The position numbers and the translations under genes were made by a program. Positions 22,790 to 35,345 of a stretch of 64,000 nt of DNA are shown here, one piece after another. The notes under the pieces were generated by a model that did no database searches, was not told the DNA's origin, and was given only the letters and a program-made list of their open reading frames with translations. Within the stretch, counting starts at the first letter, position 1; every line of letters starts with the position of its first letter. This DNA comes from Phocoena phocoena (Eukaryota; Chordata; Mammalia; Artiodactyla; Phocoenidae), in the NCBI RefSeq assembly GCF_963924675.1, contig NC_089224.1:67751464-67815463 (forward strand), in the 5' to 3' direction.

Positions 22790-23574
22790 ATATAACATGA
22801 ATCACATCACAAAAGATATCCAAATGACCAATAATAATATGAAAAAAAGCTCAGTGTCACTCGTCATCAGAGAGGCAAATTTAAACCACGAGCTATCCCT
22901 ACATACCCATTAGAATGCTTAAAATTGAAAAGACTGATAATACCAAGTTCTAGCAAGGATGTAGAGCAACTGGAACTCTTATACACTGCTGGTGGGAATA
23001 TAAACTGTTACAGCTGCTTTAGAAAACTGTCTGACAATTTCTAATACAGGTAAAAACGCATCTGCCCTATGATCCAACAATTTGGATCCTAGACATTTTC
23101 TAAGATAAATGAATGCATATGTTCTCTCAAAGGTTGATATAAGAATGTTCATCACAGCTATAATTTATAACAGCCAAAATCTGGAAACAACACAATGTCT
23201 ATCAACAGAAGAAAGAATAAATTATGGTACATATATATATGAACTGCTGATGTACACTACAATAGATATTCTATTGGATATTTTGGATATATTGGATTTT
23301 TTAATGCATTTCAAAAAACATTACCTTGAATGAAAGAAGTCAAACATGAGAATCATACTATTATGGTTCCATTGATTTGAAATTCAAGAACAGGCAAAAG
23401 CAATCTATGGCAATAGAAGTCAGAAAAATGGTTAGCTCTTTTTGGAAGTAATAATGGTTAGCTCTTTTTGGATGTAAGGGTTTTTACTGCAAAGAAGCAT
23501 GAGGAAACTTTTTGGAATGATAGGAATGTTCTATATCTTGATCTGACTGATAGTTACACAGGTGTAAACATATG
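22790..23574 (+). mobile_element. Old LINE-1 (L1M-type) ORF2 3' end and 3'UTR, left part
   Basis: Sense order of an old ORF2 C-terminal region: 'gatatccaaatgaccaataa', 'catcagagaggcaaatttaaa', 'atacactgctggtgggaata', 'gttcatcacagctataattta', 'aataaattatggtacat'. A 3'UTR-like part follows. The copy continues at 24109 beyond an inserted LTR. Confidence 0.8.
23427..23478 (+). repeat. 26-bp tandem duplication
   Basis: 'aatggttagctctttttgga' occurs twice at a 26-bp spacing (gttagctc at 23431 and 23457), inside the LINE-1 3'UTR. Confidence 0.9.
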
Positions 23575-24108
23575 TGAGTCAGGGGGCCACAAGACCACTC
23601 TCAGTTCAATGATTTGCCAGGAGGACTCGGAGGACTCAGCATAAAGTTAGACTCATGCCTGTCACTTATCACAGGAAAAAAAGACGAAAAGTAAAAGCAG
23701 AGAAAAAGCACATGAAGCAAAGTTCAGAGTAAACCAGGAGCAAGCTTCTAAGAGTCCTCTTCCAGTAATGTCACACAGGATGTTCATTCCTGCAGCAATG
23801 AACTATGAAATTCATTTCATAGGCTATGTTGTCGCCCAGGAAAACCCATTAGAGATTCAGTGCCAGGGATTTTACTGGGAGCTAGTCAGAGAGGCAGCTT
23901 CTGCAGAGCATGTACCAAAACTTCAGACTCCCAGAAAAAAAGTCAAGTGTTCAGCATAAATCTTATTGTTTGCATACACACACAGTGAACCATTCTCATC
24001 AGGGAAACAACACAAACCTTCCTGAAATTGAAGTTCCTAGATGCCAGATGAGGGCCAACCTTACAAGCAGGGCTTTCTAAGGATAGAATTCAGGCCCACT
24101 ATGTTAAC
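23575..24108 (-). mobile_element. ERV LTR, reverse orientation, nested in LINE-1
   Basis: About 530 bp beginning tgagtcagggggccacaagacc with 'gttcaatgatttgccagg', 'gtcacacaggatgttcattc' and 'cagactcccagaaaaaa', a pattern I associate with a mammal-wide ERVL-type LTR (MLT2-like). It separates two parts of one LINE-1. The 46-65-codon open frame in it is not a gene. Confidence 0.55.
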
Positions 24109-24230
24109 TCTTTACTGCACAATATGTAGGAAAAAAACGCCAAGCTGTACATTTAAGATTTTGGCGTTTTACCGCATGTAGATTATGTATCAATTTTCTT
24201 AATTTAAAAATATAGATAATATGAATGAGG
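24109..24230 (+). mobile_element. Old LINE-1 3' end, right part
   Basis: 'aagctgtacatttaagattt', 'gttttaccgcatgtagattatg' is the L1M-type 3' terminus expected after 23574. Confidence 0.7.
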
Positions 24231-24424
24231 GGTCCACAGATTCTCTTCTATGAGCAGGTTGTCATGAGTAGTTAAAGTAGTTAAAGTTAAACCACAGCAA
24301 CTTTTGAGGCCTTCCAACAGAGTGAAGTAAAGAGGCACAACCTCCCCCAACTTGTTACAGCTCAATCCTCTACGGGGCATAATGAGTAGTTCCTGTTCCT
24401 GTTCTTAAGCTGCACAATGTTAAC

Positions 24425-24630
24425 AGAAAGAACATGGACTTTAGCATCAGACCAAACTGGTTTTAAAATCTGTCTCCATCATTTGCTACCTGGGAGATAA
24501 CAGTTAAGATAGTTCACTTCTCTGAGCTCCAGTCTCTTCGTCAGCAAGATGACAATGTTCATATTTATCATGGAAACGTTTTAAGGATTAAATGAAATAG
24601 CACACGCAGCTAGCACTCAGAAAACATCAA
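24425..24630 (+). repeat. MIR SINE
   Basis: 'aacatggactttagcatcag', 'tctccatcatttgctacctg', 'cttctctgagctccagtctc', 'aggattaaatgaaatagcac' in MIR order. Confidence 0.8.
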
Positions 24631-26055
24631 GTTCCTTACAACAAGAGCTAAACCTCTAGAAGATAAGATATATATATATATGAAAAATTATAAGAGAAAA
24701 ATGTGTAAGAGCCATGAGGGTTGTTCAAAGGTTCAACATCTATAGGAGGCCACATGGAGAAGTTCCTGATGGCCTGAAATAGAAATTTATGAAAAAGGCA
24801 AAATCTGAACTGGTGGTTAGATATTTGGTAGGATTTCGATATTCAGAGATGAAGAGGAGGGCATTTTAGGACCAAGGAAGGGTACATTCAAATTAGCAAG
24901 TTGGATTTGTCTTGGGCTTTTGCCATCTCAAAATTTGCTGAAAGAACTAGTATTTATTTTATTTACCTACATGACTTGCCATGACCAGGCCATTATGGGT
25001 ATCAAATAATGCCATGCTGAATGGGGTGACACAGTGGGATCTTCCAGTCTGGATCTAAGGCAGATGCTACTTTTTGTCTCTTGACACACAGCAACATGGA
25101 GCCTGAGTATGACCTCAAGAAGGAACACTACTGAATCCACAAAGCAAAATGATGTCTTCTAGAGAAACATCAAATACATGCACAATTGTCCCTTTGTTTG
25201 TTACAGTCTGGTCAGACTCTACCTTTTTTTTTTTTTTTTTTCATTAACTCAATAGATATTTATTGAATGTGTAGTCTGTGCTAGGCATTGCTACACCCCA
25301 ATGATGAAATATATGGGTCCCAGCCCCAAGAACTTCACAGACTGGTCAGAAAAGCTACATGCAAATGCATGGATTTCACTACAGAACAGTAGGAGCTTTA
25401 GGTGAGAGATGAACAAAGGACTTCAGGATCACACAGGATAAGACTGAGCCCTAGTTTGATGCATCTGGTTTCTACTTTGACAATATACTCACTGCTGACT
25501 GTTAAACTGAAGAATGTATATGATAAGCTAGCTCTTTTCCAAAACTGGGCAAATGAAAAAACACTGGGCTCTAGGTAAGGCCAGAGTGCCCTCTGCTGAA
25601 ACAGAAAGCTGGAATTAGAAGACAAACTATTCTGAGTTGGTCTATGTAAAAACACTCTCCATACCATTTTATTTGAAGAAATGAATAAATACCTTCCTCT
25701 CCTAACAGTAATCCATCTTGAGCCTTGTTGGATTCTTATGTTTATTGAGTTGGGAGGCAATAAAAGAGAACCAAACAACATCAAACAGTTCTGAACATCC
25801 CAAGGGCAAAAACAGACAGGCAAACAGGAATACAAAAACTTTCCAGGTTGACTGGTGGGTTATCAAAATCCAAGGTGTGTTAGCCTAAGGTGTTTTCACA
25901 GAATGACCACAACACTGGAGGCCCAACTCCTGGAAAGCTACCACGTGTTTTCATTCTCCCCACCCCAACACAAAAAGAAATGTTTACATGAATAAAAAGA
26001 AACTCAGCCAGGAAAGACATGAAGGAAAATTAACTTCAAATTACTAAGTGATAGA
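24631..26055. other. Unassigned sequence with an old-repeat fragment
   Basis: About 1.4 kb without a recognised gene. 25223-25400 (poly-T, then 'aactcaatagatatttattgaatgtg...gtgctaggcattg') resembles the start of an old mammalian LINE-like repeat. The 145-codon minus-strand frame at 25398-25835 shows no recognisable domain. Confidence 0.45.
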
Positions 26056-26485
26056 AGCCGATGTGAAAAGGCTACATACCATTTTACATTCTGAAAAAGG
26101 TAAAATCATGGAGACAGTAAAAAGGTCAGTGGTTGCCAGGGGTTGGGGGAGAGGGAGAGATGAATAGGTGGAACACAGAGAAATTTTAGGGCAGTGAACA
26201 CTACTTTGTGTGACATTATAATGATGGATACATTTGTCCAAACCCATAGAATGTACAACACCAATAGTGAACCCTAGTGTAAACTATAGACTCTGGGTGA
26301 TAATGATGAGTCAATGTAGGTTCACTGACTGTAACAAATGTACCACTCCAGTGCAGGATGTTGATAGTCAGGGAGGAGGCTACGTGGCAGTGGGTCTAGG
26401 GGTATGTACATGGGAACTCTGTGCTTTCTGCTAAATTTTGTTGTGAATATTGCTCTAAAAGAAAATCTATTAAAAAATTAATTCT
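26056..26485 (+). mobile_element. Old LINE-1 (L1M-type) 3'UTR
   Basis: 'agtggttgccaggggttggg', 'ccatagaatgtacaacacc', 'actctgggtgataatgatg', 'gtgaatattgctctaaaag' match an L1M 3'UTR ending near an A-rich stretch. Confidence 0.75.
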
Positions 26486-29309
26486 GGCTAAATTCATTCT
26501 AAAGGCAGGTCTCAGAAGGCAAAAGAGGTAATCTGTCTTGCCGTATAAAGGGGCTGTAGACAGGGAGAGAGGATGTGTGTGTGTGATGGAATGTATGGTA
26601 GTATGAGCTTCGAAGCAACCCACCTTACTTCTTTCCTCTTGCCCAACCTCCCTACAAAGCAGCAAGTCCCAGAGATAATGACCATCATTACATGTGGTTT
26701 AAATTCCAACTCATTTAGAAGAAATGGAAGCATTCGCTCCAAAGTCACAAGGATTATAATCTTAACTTTTATTTTTAACTTACATCTCAAACTGTAGAAC
26801 TCAAACCAACATTCAGATTAAAATGTGACACCAAAAGAAAAGAGACTTGTTTAAGGACCCACCTCCAACAACCTGGGAGTGCCTGGGAGGCCCCAGTGAT
26901 TGGCATGTGCTAACTATACAACATCCATGTAACAGAAAAGAAGGGGCAATCCTGTGCCTTATAAAAGTAGAAGATCTACAATAAGTGACTCTTCAGCAAA
27001 TGAGTTACCTTATAGCAGCAACAGGGGCTACTAAATGTCAATATCTTTCCTTTGGGTTGGATTATTTCGTCTGAAGTCCTTTTTCTACTCTAAATTAACT
27101 TGCTAAAGTGGATCTCATATTTTGAAACAGTGTGATTAATAACTCTTCAAAAATATCCCAGGAGGAGCTCTATAGTCATTTACTTAACTGGCTTTTAGAG
27201 TAAAGTAATTAACAGTTTTAGAAATTTTCGTAGCCTCTTTAATTATGTTGTGAGACTAAATATTTCATCACTCCTGCATGATTAACATGCTAGAGCACAT
27301 GAAAAGGTAAGGGGGTGGGGAGGTCTCTTTGGACAGGTGTTGAATACCCTACTTGCAATAAACATCTCCAGCCAGTTTGGATATCTGGTTGAGATTCTGT
27401 AGTGCTGAAAATCTAGAATTCAATTTGCTACATGTAATAGAAACTCCTTCCGTGAAAAAAAAACAAATCAAACGAACAAAAAAAAACCTCTTCTTTATTC
27501 AAAGTAATTTGCAATCTCTTAAAATCCACTCACACCCCCAACCCAGCACCTTGGAAAAAAAAAGTCTCCACAATGAAAACCCTAGGAATTTCTTGGCTTT
27601 GCAAAATGGTAACTTAATGCAGTTCAAGCAAGGTTATTCCAGTTCTTTCTCCCTCATTTCAATCCATTGATGAGCTCTGGCTTTATAATTTAAGTGATCC
27701 CTTACAACACTTCAGCTTCATTAGTCGATGCTGCCATCTATTCCATAGCCTGTGGATTCAACAATACGTATGAAGACGTGTTAAGAGGTGTGGGGAAGAA
27801 AGGCAGCAGGGAGTTTATTTGTGTTTACTGCGTACAATGTTCTTCTTCCTGTGGAAAGGGGGTTTTGTGACGGTTCTTTTCATATAGTTCATTAGACTGC
27901 TTGCTCCACTGCAAATGACTGCTACCAATAAACACCCTTACTTTCATTTATGAGACCCAACCACCATTTCCGGAGATAAAGATGGCTTAGATTTCAGCAC
28001 AATGTAAAACATATTCCAAGACATTTCTTCAATGGAGTCAGGATATTTAAAGAAAACCTAACAGACAGACCTTAGATAAGATGGCTCTTCCTCTTTTATT
28101 TTTTGCCATCCTCAAATGCAGGGCAAACACACCTCCAGAAATCAAGAAGGAGCCTGGACATAACGTCAGCCTCTTCTTCAATCTCAAGGGTGACAGGTTG
28201 CCCCACAGGATGAAAGGCTAGAAGCTGACATTTAGATCCTGATTGTGTCTTTCCCAATCCTTTCTAAACTTGGCCTATGGGCAGTTTCATTTGCAATATA
28301 AGCCAAAAAGTACTTCTCAGGATGATTTCCTCCTCCATTGAAACAGATCCCAAAAGGAAACGTTAACTCTGACTCTTCCCTCAATTATTCATATTCAGCA
28401 TTTCATTTCCTACCATCACTAACACCCATCTCATTAAATGGGAACTGTCCTCAGTTACAGCTGTTACAAAAATTTTATGTTCCATTCTTTCATCTATTTC
28501 TCCTTGTAACAACTTTTCTCTTTAGAGCTAAAATATCAGATTCAATCTACCAAAGCCCTTATTATTTTTTAAATAATTGAAACATGAATTAATTGCCTGT
28601 GAAAAACATGTTCAATCCAGAAAAACACAACCCTGCAATTGGAACCTTTTGAAATGGAAAGTCATATGGGAAATATACAATATGGGAACATTTCTCTAAG
28701 TCGGTACCAGATGAGCTTCCTGTAGTCTTTAGCTTTAAAACAAAATGAAATCTTTACTCAGTCCTTGGCTGAGTAAAGGAGGACTTGTGGTGGTGGGCAT
28801 TGTATACATATTAGATTGGGAACATATGTTTTTAAGGAAAAGAACCCTGACACAGTGAAACCTTTTCACATGACAAAGGAAGGAAATCGATCTGAGTGTC
28901 TTGTCTGTAACGTGCCATTTGCTGTGATCAGTCTCTCATCCAACCCTGATCTCTGGTGTCCCTGTTTGTATTGGAGCCATTTCCTGAGTGATAGTACATT
29001 CCTGTTTGACACACCATGCCTGGGAAAAGGCAGTATCACTTACCCCCACCCAGCAAGCACAAGCTGTAAGACGTCATCAACCCTCTCTGTTTCCGTTGCT
29101 GGGCGTGGGTTATTCTGCAGGGTTTGCATCTTTCTCTATTTACTTCCTGCTCAGTTAAGGGAAAACTATAGAAGTGTCCAAAACTTGGTTTCAAAATGAA
29201 TTGACAAAGCTCAGAAAAGGAAGGTGAGAAGGAGGAGGAAATATATTTCAAGGTTCGAGATTTTATAATCAGAATTTTTAAGCCTATAGAATTTATCTCT
29301 TCCTTGCTA
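26486..29309. other. Unassigned sequence, 2.8 kb
   Basis: The longest stretch with nothing I recognise. Minor items are a short (GT)n run at 26574-26585 and an A-rich tract near 27456-27487. Open frames up to 127 codons (28816-29199) have no recognisable motif and no splice context that would argue for an exon. Confidence 0.5.
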
Positions 29310-29468
29310 CTCAGATATGATCCATGGACCAGCAACATCAGAATCACATGGCTGCTTATTACAAATGCAAAACCTCAGACCCCACCGAAGACCTGCTAAA
29401 CCAGAATCTGCCTTTTAACAAGATACTCAAGTAATTCATGTGCATGCTGAAGTTTGAGATGCATTGAT
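29310..29468 (+). mobile_element. MER5-type hAT element
   Basis: 'gatccatggaccagcaacatcagaatcac', 'acaaatgcaaaacctcag', 'gctaaaccagaatctgcc', 'tgaagtttgagatgc' match MER5A. Confidence 0.8.
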
Positions 29469-29474
29469 CTAGTT

Positions 29475-29572
29475 CAACCCTTTTATTTATAGATAAAGAA
29501 ACTGAGTCTCAAGTAAGCAGCTTGTGCCAAACCACACAAATGTACATCAGAGTGGCTAGGACTAAAACCTTA
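29475..29572 (-). repeat. MIR fragment
   Basis: 'cttttatttatagataaagaaactgagtctc' then 'gtgccaaaccacacaa' is a reverse MIR core remnant. Confidence 0.6.
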
Positions 29573-30994
29573 ATATGAATGTTCTGTCTAGTCTATTTTC
29601 ATTGTTTATGAAAAGAAGACATGCAGATCAAATGCCCAGGGATAACATTCCTTCAAATTGGTCATCATCTTTCAACCCACAGGCCAAACCAATTTCTCCT
29701 GACCCATCAGAGCCTCCTCACTTCTCTCCTCATCCATCTCAGATTCCACTACAATCCTTCTCCTGTAAACTCCTGGACCTCCCTAGGACCCTTGTCTCAA
29801 AGTACCACCCTGAGTGAGTTCAACCATCCACTTGCCCCATTCCTGCACCCAAACAGCTGAGCAAAGCTAGAGAAAAATCATTCAGCTTTATAGATTGCTA
29901 TCACTTTACATTTATAATCAGCAACATCAACTGAGCCCTCAACAGTGCCCATTAATCTTATTATTTTTCTCTAGTAGTAGCTTTTCTATTTTATACCTTT
30001 TCAATTTCCTCAAACTCCCACACCCATTCTCTAGTGATGACTTGTCTCCAACTTCCCTGAGATAATAAAAGTAATTAGCTATCAAACCCCTCAACTTCCT
30101 ATCACTGATTCTAAATATACATACCATCCTGCATCTACCTGCACCCACCTTCTCCTTTTTCCCCCTTTTACAATAAATCACCTACCTCCTAATAAAGTCT
30201 AGTTCCAAATGGGCTGTGAAACTCATTAACTCTCCTCTTCTCTGGAAGGGACCTTGATCCATAGATCATCTCCCTAAATATGCCACATGCACACATCCTT
30301 GCTTCTAAATCCATTTCATCTACATTCAGATATATTCTAGTACCTCTCTTGTTAAACAATAAGCAAACTAGCAAAGTTTTAGAGAAAACCTCCCTGGTTT
30401 CATGATACTTCAATTCTCACCTTCATAGTTAGCTTCTTGGGAGAGCATGTTCTCTACACATGTAGTATGCATTTTTTCATCTCCCATTTATTATTTTTCA
30501 GAATGACTTCATTTTCCATGATTTTTTTTTATGTGAGCAACAGGGGAAAAGAATGAAAGAATAAAGAAAAAATCACCAGAACTCTCACAACCCCAAAATA
30601 ATCATCTCTTTTCTCTTTATAACATTTTTTCTATTACTATATACCAACAAGAGGGTGGATACATAGGGGGAAAAGAATGTAAAATAGAATTGTATTCTAA
30701 ATGCTGTTTTTTAAGTAAAATTTAATTGTTCTTGAATTTAACAGAAGAAATGTTTAGACTGAATGAACTTAAAAAGACTGACTCTATACTTTGAACAATA
30801 AGGAAGTTATTAGCTTTTTATAATTCCCTTCACATTCTTAGTTTTATGAGTTATATTGTGGTTTTAATGTTGTCAAGATTTTTAATACTTAAAATTTCTT
30901 TTGTAATTATAATCCTCCAAGTGTTTACCCTTAGTTTTCTATTTAAATGTACTTGGTCCTCAACACTGATCATTTTTACCATAGGTTTTCCATT
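29573..30994. other. Unassigned sequence
   Basis: About 1.4 kb of AT-rich DNA in which I see no gene or repeat family. Confidence 0.5.
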
Positions 30995-32900
30995 CCTGAG
31001 TATATTCAACAAATATATTTGAGGCATCCAGACACTGGGGAGATAAGACTGAAAAACAGGTAAGATTCTTACACTCATGGAGCTTACCTTCTAAAGGAGT
31101 AGAGAAAAAATAAAATACGTAAGAAAAAAGCCCAAGATAGTTTTCAGATTGTGTGTGATTGGTGCTATGTACATAAGGACACATGGTAAATAAGTGGGGA
31201 AAAGGCTATTTTAACCGAGAAAGACCTCTCTTTAGATGTGACATGTGAGCTGAGTCCTTGAATGATTAAAAAAAGTCAGAAAAAAAGTCAGAAAACTTCT
31301 TTAAGGGGTAACATTCTGCATAGAAGGAACAGAAGATGCCTCAGGCAAAAATAAGTGTAGCATGTTTGAGTACCAGAAAGCAAGCCAATGTGGCTAGAGT
31401 TTACTGGAGATTAGGAGAGGACAGTATATGGCTGGAGAGGTAGACAGAGTCATTTCACACAGGGAATTTTAGGCCAACATATGAGACTGAGACTTCATTC
31501 AAAATATAATGTAAAGACTTTAGAAGGTATAAGCAAGAGGAGGAGAGAAGGACATGAACTAGTTTACATTTTTAGAAGACCAAATTTTGATTCCTGTGTA
31601 CAGAATGAATTGAAAAAGATGGTGGAGTGAAGAAGTAGAAGTAGGAAGTCCAGTTAGGAGATTACTGTAGTAATCCAGGCAAGAGATGATGATGGCTTGG
31701 ACTAGAGCAATAACAGCGAAGACAAAGAAGAGTAGCAGATTTGGGATACACGTTACAAGCAGAGAAGAAGGGACTTCCTAGTGAGATGGAATTCGAGGTG
31801 GAGGAATGAGAAAACTGCAACCAAGGACAAATTCTAGTGTGTGTTTGGTTGGTTGGTTGGTTTTGTTTTACTCGAGCAACAAGTTAAAATTAGTGCCACT
31901 TATTTTTTTTTTTAGTATCTTTATTAGAGTATAATTGCTTTACAATGGTGTGTTAGTTTCTGCTATATAACAAAGTGAATCAGTTATACATATACATATG
32001 TCCCCATATCTCTTCCCTCTTGCGTCTCCCTCCCTCCCACCCTCCCTATTCCACCCCTCTAGGTGGTCACAAAGCACCAAGCTGATCTCCCTGTGCTATG
32101 CGGCTGCTTCCCACTAGCCATCTATTTACATTTGGTAGTGTCTATATGTCAATAGTGCCACTTATTGAGAGGGGGGAAAGGCTGGAGAAGTAATAGGTTG
32201 GATTGGGAACAGGAGTTTAGGAATGTCTCATTTGAGATATCTATTAGAAATCCAGTAGACAGAGCTATCGATATCTAGAGTTCAGCGGAGAGAGAAATTT
32301 AGGAATAGTCAACATATGGATGGAATTAATACCAAGGGGGAAATCACCTTGGGTAGAGAGTGGTCCTTAGTCCTCACTCTGCAACAAAACCACCTGAGAT
32401 GCTTTAAGAAATACTTGTGCCCAGTTCCCTACCCCCAAATAAATCAGCACATGTGAGGATGGGATGTGGCATCAGTGTAGGTAGAGAAGTGGACTCAGGA
32501 CCAAGCCTTTGCATACACTCACATCTGAAGTGGAAGGAGGAGAATCCAGTAAAGAAGACTGAGAGAGAGTAGCAGGGAGGGATGAGGAGAACTAGCAAAG
32601 CCCTAGAACAGAAAGTGTTTCACGAAGGATGGAGAGGCCACTCTGCTGCTGAGACACTGAGAAAGATAAGGACTGTGCAAATATGAAGGAGGAAGTCAAG
32701 TCACCATCTGTTTGCTTTTATCGGTCATGTAAAGAGAAAACATCAGCTAAGAGAGTGCAGAAAAAGAGGGATACTGAAGGTTGGAGGAGAGAAAATGTGT
32801 AAAGGTTATTTTGAAGAATCAGAGAGTGAAAAGAACACACAAGAAAAGCCAGGAAGTATCAAGTGCTCTTTTGAAAATTATGAGCACAAATTTACAGTGG
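30995..32900 (+). repeat. Old mammalian LINE-like repeat, interrupted
   Basis: Opens 'gagtatattcaacaaatata', then 'ccagacactggggagataag', 'ctcatggagcttaccttc', 'tactgtagtaatccaggc', 'gatgatgatggcttggac', and after the LINE-1 insert 'gatatctattagaaatccag', 'tctagagttcagcgg'. This is the order of a long mammal-wide repeat 3'UTR. I cannot fix the family name. 32360-32450 may hold a MER5-like piece. Confidence 0.6.
31905..32152 (-). mobile_element. LINE-1 3' end, 5'-truncated
   Basis: Reverse copy of the LINE-1 3'UTR: T-rich, 'tctttattagagtataattgc', 'ctctaggtggtcacaaagc', 'ggctgcttcccactagcc'. A perfect 14-bp duplication tagtgccacttatt flanks it at 31891-31904 and 32153-32166. Confidence 0.95.
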
Positions 32901-33739
32901 GACTAGTCATTCCATTTGTATTAGTAATTCCAACACCATTCAAGTGCTCAAAGTAGAAGATAGTTGGGTTTAATCATGCAGGGTTTTTGTTTTGAGTTTT
33001 AATTTTTGTTTGTTTATTCGTTTTGCCAAATGAATATAATGAAGGGAGAAGAGGGGAAAGGGAGTGAAACTCCTGGTTTCCCAGGGGTTGACTGCAGCAA
33101 CAGACCATAAAATCAAAGCTTTCAATATGTGAAATCTTTTGCTCTAAACCAAGCACCATCCATAACAGAAGGACTGTCATTCCAGTGGGAATTTGCCAAA
33201 AAACAAAATAAAAAGCATTATTCAGATTTTCAAGGAATGTGTTTTTAAGTAAATCTAATCTGGATAAAGAGGAAATAAGGCTACACAGCTTGACGAATAA
33301 TGAAAAGTGGTAGGATCAATGGACTGGGGATCCCAATGAGGTAGAATTCGTAGAGTGTGAACATGAGCATGAGGAGAGGACCAGTGGCAGTGAGACTCTT
33401 GTTCTAATTGCTTTCAACTCTTGCATTTTTCCTCTGTGCTCACTATGATTTCCTCCAGCTTTTTCTCTGTGTAAATAATTTGATTTTCAGCTGTGTGTAC
33501 TCTGTTCTTTGTTGTCTCTAATTTATGTATAAGTTTGGTAATGATGTTGTTTCGGTTCTTAATTTGTTCCCTTAGCTCTGAAATCTTCCACACTTCAGGC
33601 TGTTGTTTTGTACCATTCTATCCTTGAATTCTTATTTCTTATAACCCTGTTCTTAATAAGGAATTCCTGTTCTTAATTCTTTTATGACCCATACCACTCA
33701 TAGAAATATGGACTGAACTATTCATCTGTGTTTTGCCCA
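32901..33739. other. Unassigned sequence
   Basis: No gene recognised. 33405-33700 is T-rich and vaguely like an antisense LINE-1 ORF1 region, but not convincingly. Confidence 0.4.
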
Positions 33740-33908
33740 GTATGTTCCCACTTCCTTCCCTCCTTCACCCTCTTCTTTCCTTCCTTTTCTTCTAGTCTGC
33801 CTTTTCCTTCCATCCCCCCTCCCTTGCTCTTTCCTGCTCTTCCTCCTTCCCCTTCCTTCCCTCCCTCCTCTCTTCCTTTCTTCCCCTTTCCTTCTTTCTT
33901 TCCCTATT
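33740..33908 (+). repeat. Pyrimidine-rich low-complexity tract
   Basis: Nearly pure C/T with imperfect (TTCC)n and (CCTT)n units. The complementary-strand open frames rich in Arg, Lys, Glu and Gly are artefacts of this composition. Confidence 0.95.
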
Positions 33909-35194
33909 ATCAATCTAACATCACGGATTTTTTTTTTTTTTTACACAAGCTTAAGGTAGACAACTCTAACCAAACCTCTCTTTGCTCTGACAGAACACAA
34001 GTCAATTCTTGGTGACACTATTTGCAGCTCATCTGAACCTGCATGGTTTTCTCCTCTGAGCTACAGGTTAAAGAGTGATTATTGTATTAGATTCATTTTC
34101 TATAGCCTGTGGTGCAAGGGGAAGGGGGAAGCTCTGCTGGGGCTCTGGGCAATAGCCCAGAACTCACGGGCTATTGAGTGAGTTCTATTTCTTCAGAGAT
34201 TCTCTTAATATCTTATCTGAGAATTCACATCACATAGTTGTGGGTGCTATTCCTCTAAAAATATTCCCATGGGTCAAGGGTGCCCAGGGTCTTCAGATTA
34301 TTGCTCATTTGAAGCCCTGGAAAATGTAAAGCTCTGGGAGCCCTTCTTTTCTCTACTGAAACCCTGTAATGATAGTTAAGGGTTTCTCTTGACTTTTTCC
34401 AAAGCTGCCTTTGCTACTAGCTTTGCTAGCCTACTGCTAGCTGCCTACATGCTAGAACCTTCTGATTTTCTTTGGCTACCAGGTTTTCACAGTTAGAGAG
34501 TGAGACTGTAACTATTTCCTTGTTTGACTGCTGGCGGTGAACTTATTGCTGGTTTCAACTATATTTGCTGTTTGAGAGACAGATTTTTGTGATCCTCTTT
34601 CACACTACGGTCTAACCAGGGAGCACCAAAAATGAAGTGTCTGTCTTCATAGAGCTCACATTCTAGTGGAGGGAGACAGACATTAAATAAATACGTAAAC
34701 CGGCAAGTTTCCAAATATTTCAACAGAAATAAAATGCAGAGAAAATAGCACTCTTTAGAATCCTCTCACTAATTTTAACCTCTGTTACTCCCTGGATCTA
34801 TACTTCATAGGGATCTAGCCCTACAAAGAGCACATTAAAGGCAGTTCCTTTGGCTGAATGCACTGAAGCTTTAAGTGAGGCTGCTCTTAAGTGAGTTGTG
34901 ATGTAACATTTAATTGAAACTTTGTTATTTGGGATAATCAATGGGAGGAATGACAGGTCAGACACACTAAACCAGTTCTGTAAACTGGCTCTCCACAGGT
35001 GGAGGGAGCCCTCACTTACAGTGTTCGCAAATTCCTGTGATAAAAGTACTTAACACCATGCAATTTCAAACTACTAACAACTTAATAATCAGCTTGTAAA
35101 GTCCTGAATATTTAACAATGGGCTCTTGAGAGCCAATACAAAACAGGAAAAGGCAAACCTTTCAACCTGTGACCACGAGGGCTGCTGCTCCCCA
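33909..35194. other. Unassigned sequence
   Basis: About 1.3 kb with no recognised gene. 34640-34700 ('catagagctcacattctagtggagggagacagac') is a fragment of the same old repeat type as 30995-32900. Confidence 0.5.
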
Positions 35195-35345
35195 ATCCAA
35201 GCTCCAGTCCTTATTTTCCGAGTGGCCTTGAACAAGTTATTTAGTCTTGTTCAAAGTCTCCATACTTTCTTTATTAAAGGATCAATGATATTTAACTGAT
35301 GGGAATTTGTGAAGGTTAAATCAGATAATGTTTAGTCCATAAAAT
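35195..35345 (+). repeat. MIR fragment
   Basis: 'gtggccttgaacaagttatttag', 'gtgaaggttaaatcagataatg' in MIR order. Confidence 0.7.

Noticed and set aside
25398..25835. 145-codon minus-strand open frame
   Set aside because: Composition is unremarkable, no motif is visible and it overlaps old repeat sequence at its left side.
33722..34015. Arg/Lys/Glu/Gly-rich and Pro/Ser/Phe-rich open frames
   Set aside because: Both are translations of a pyrimidine-rich low-complexity tract.
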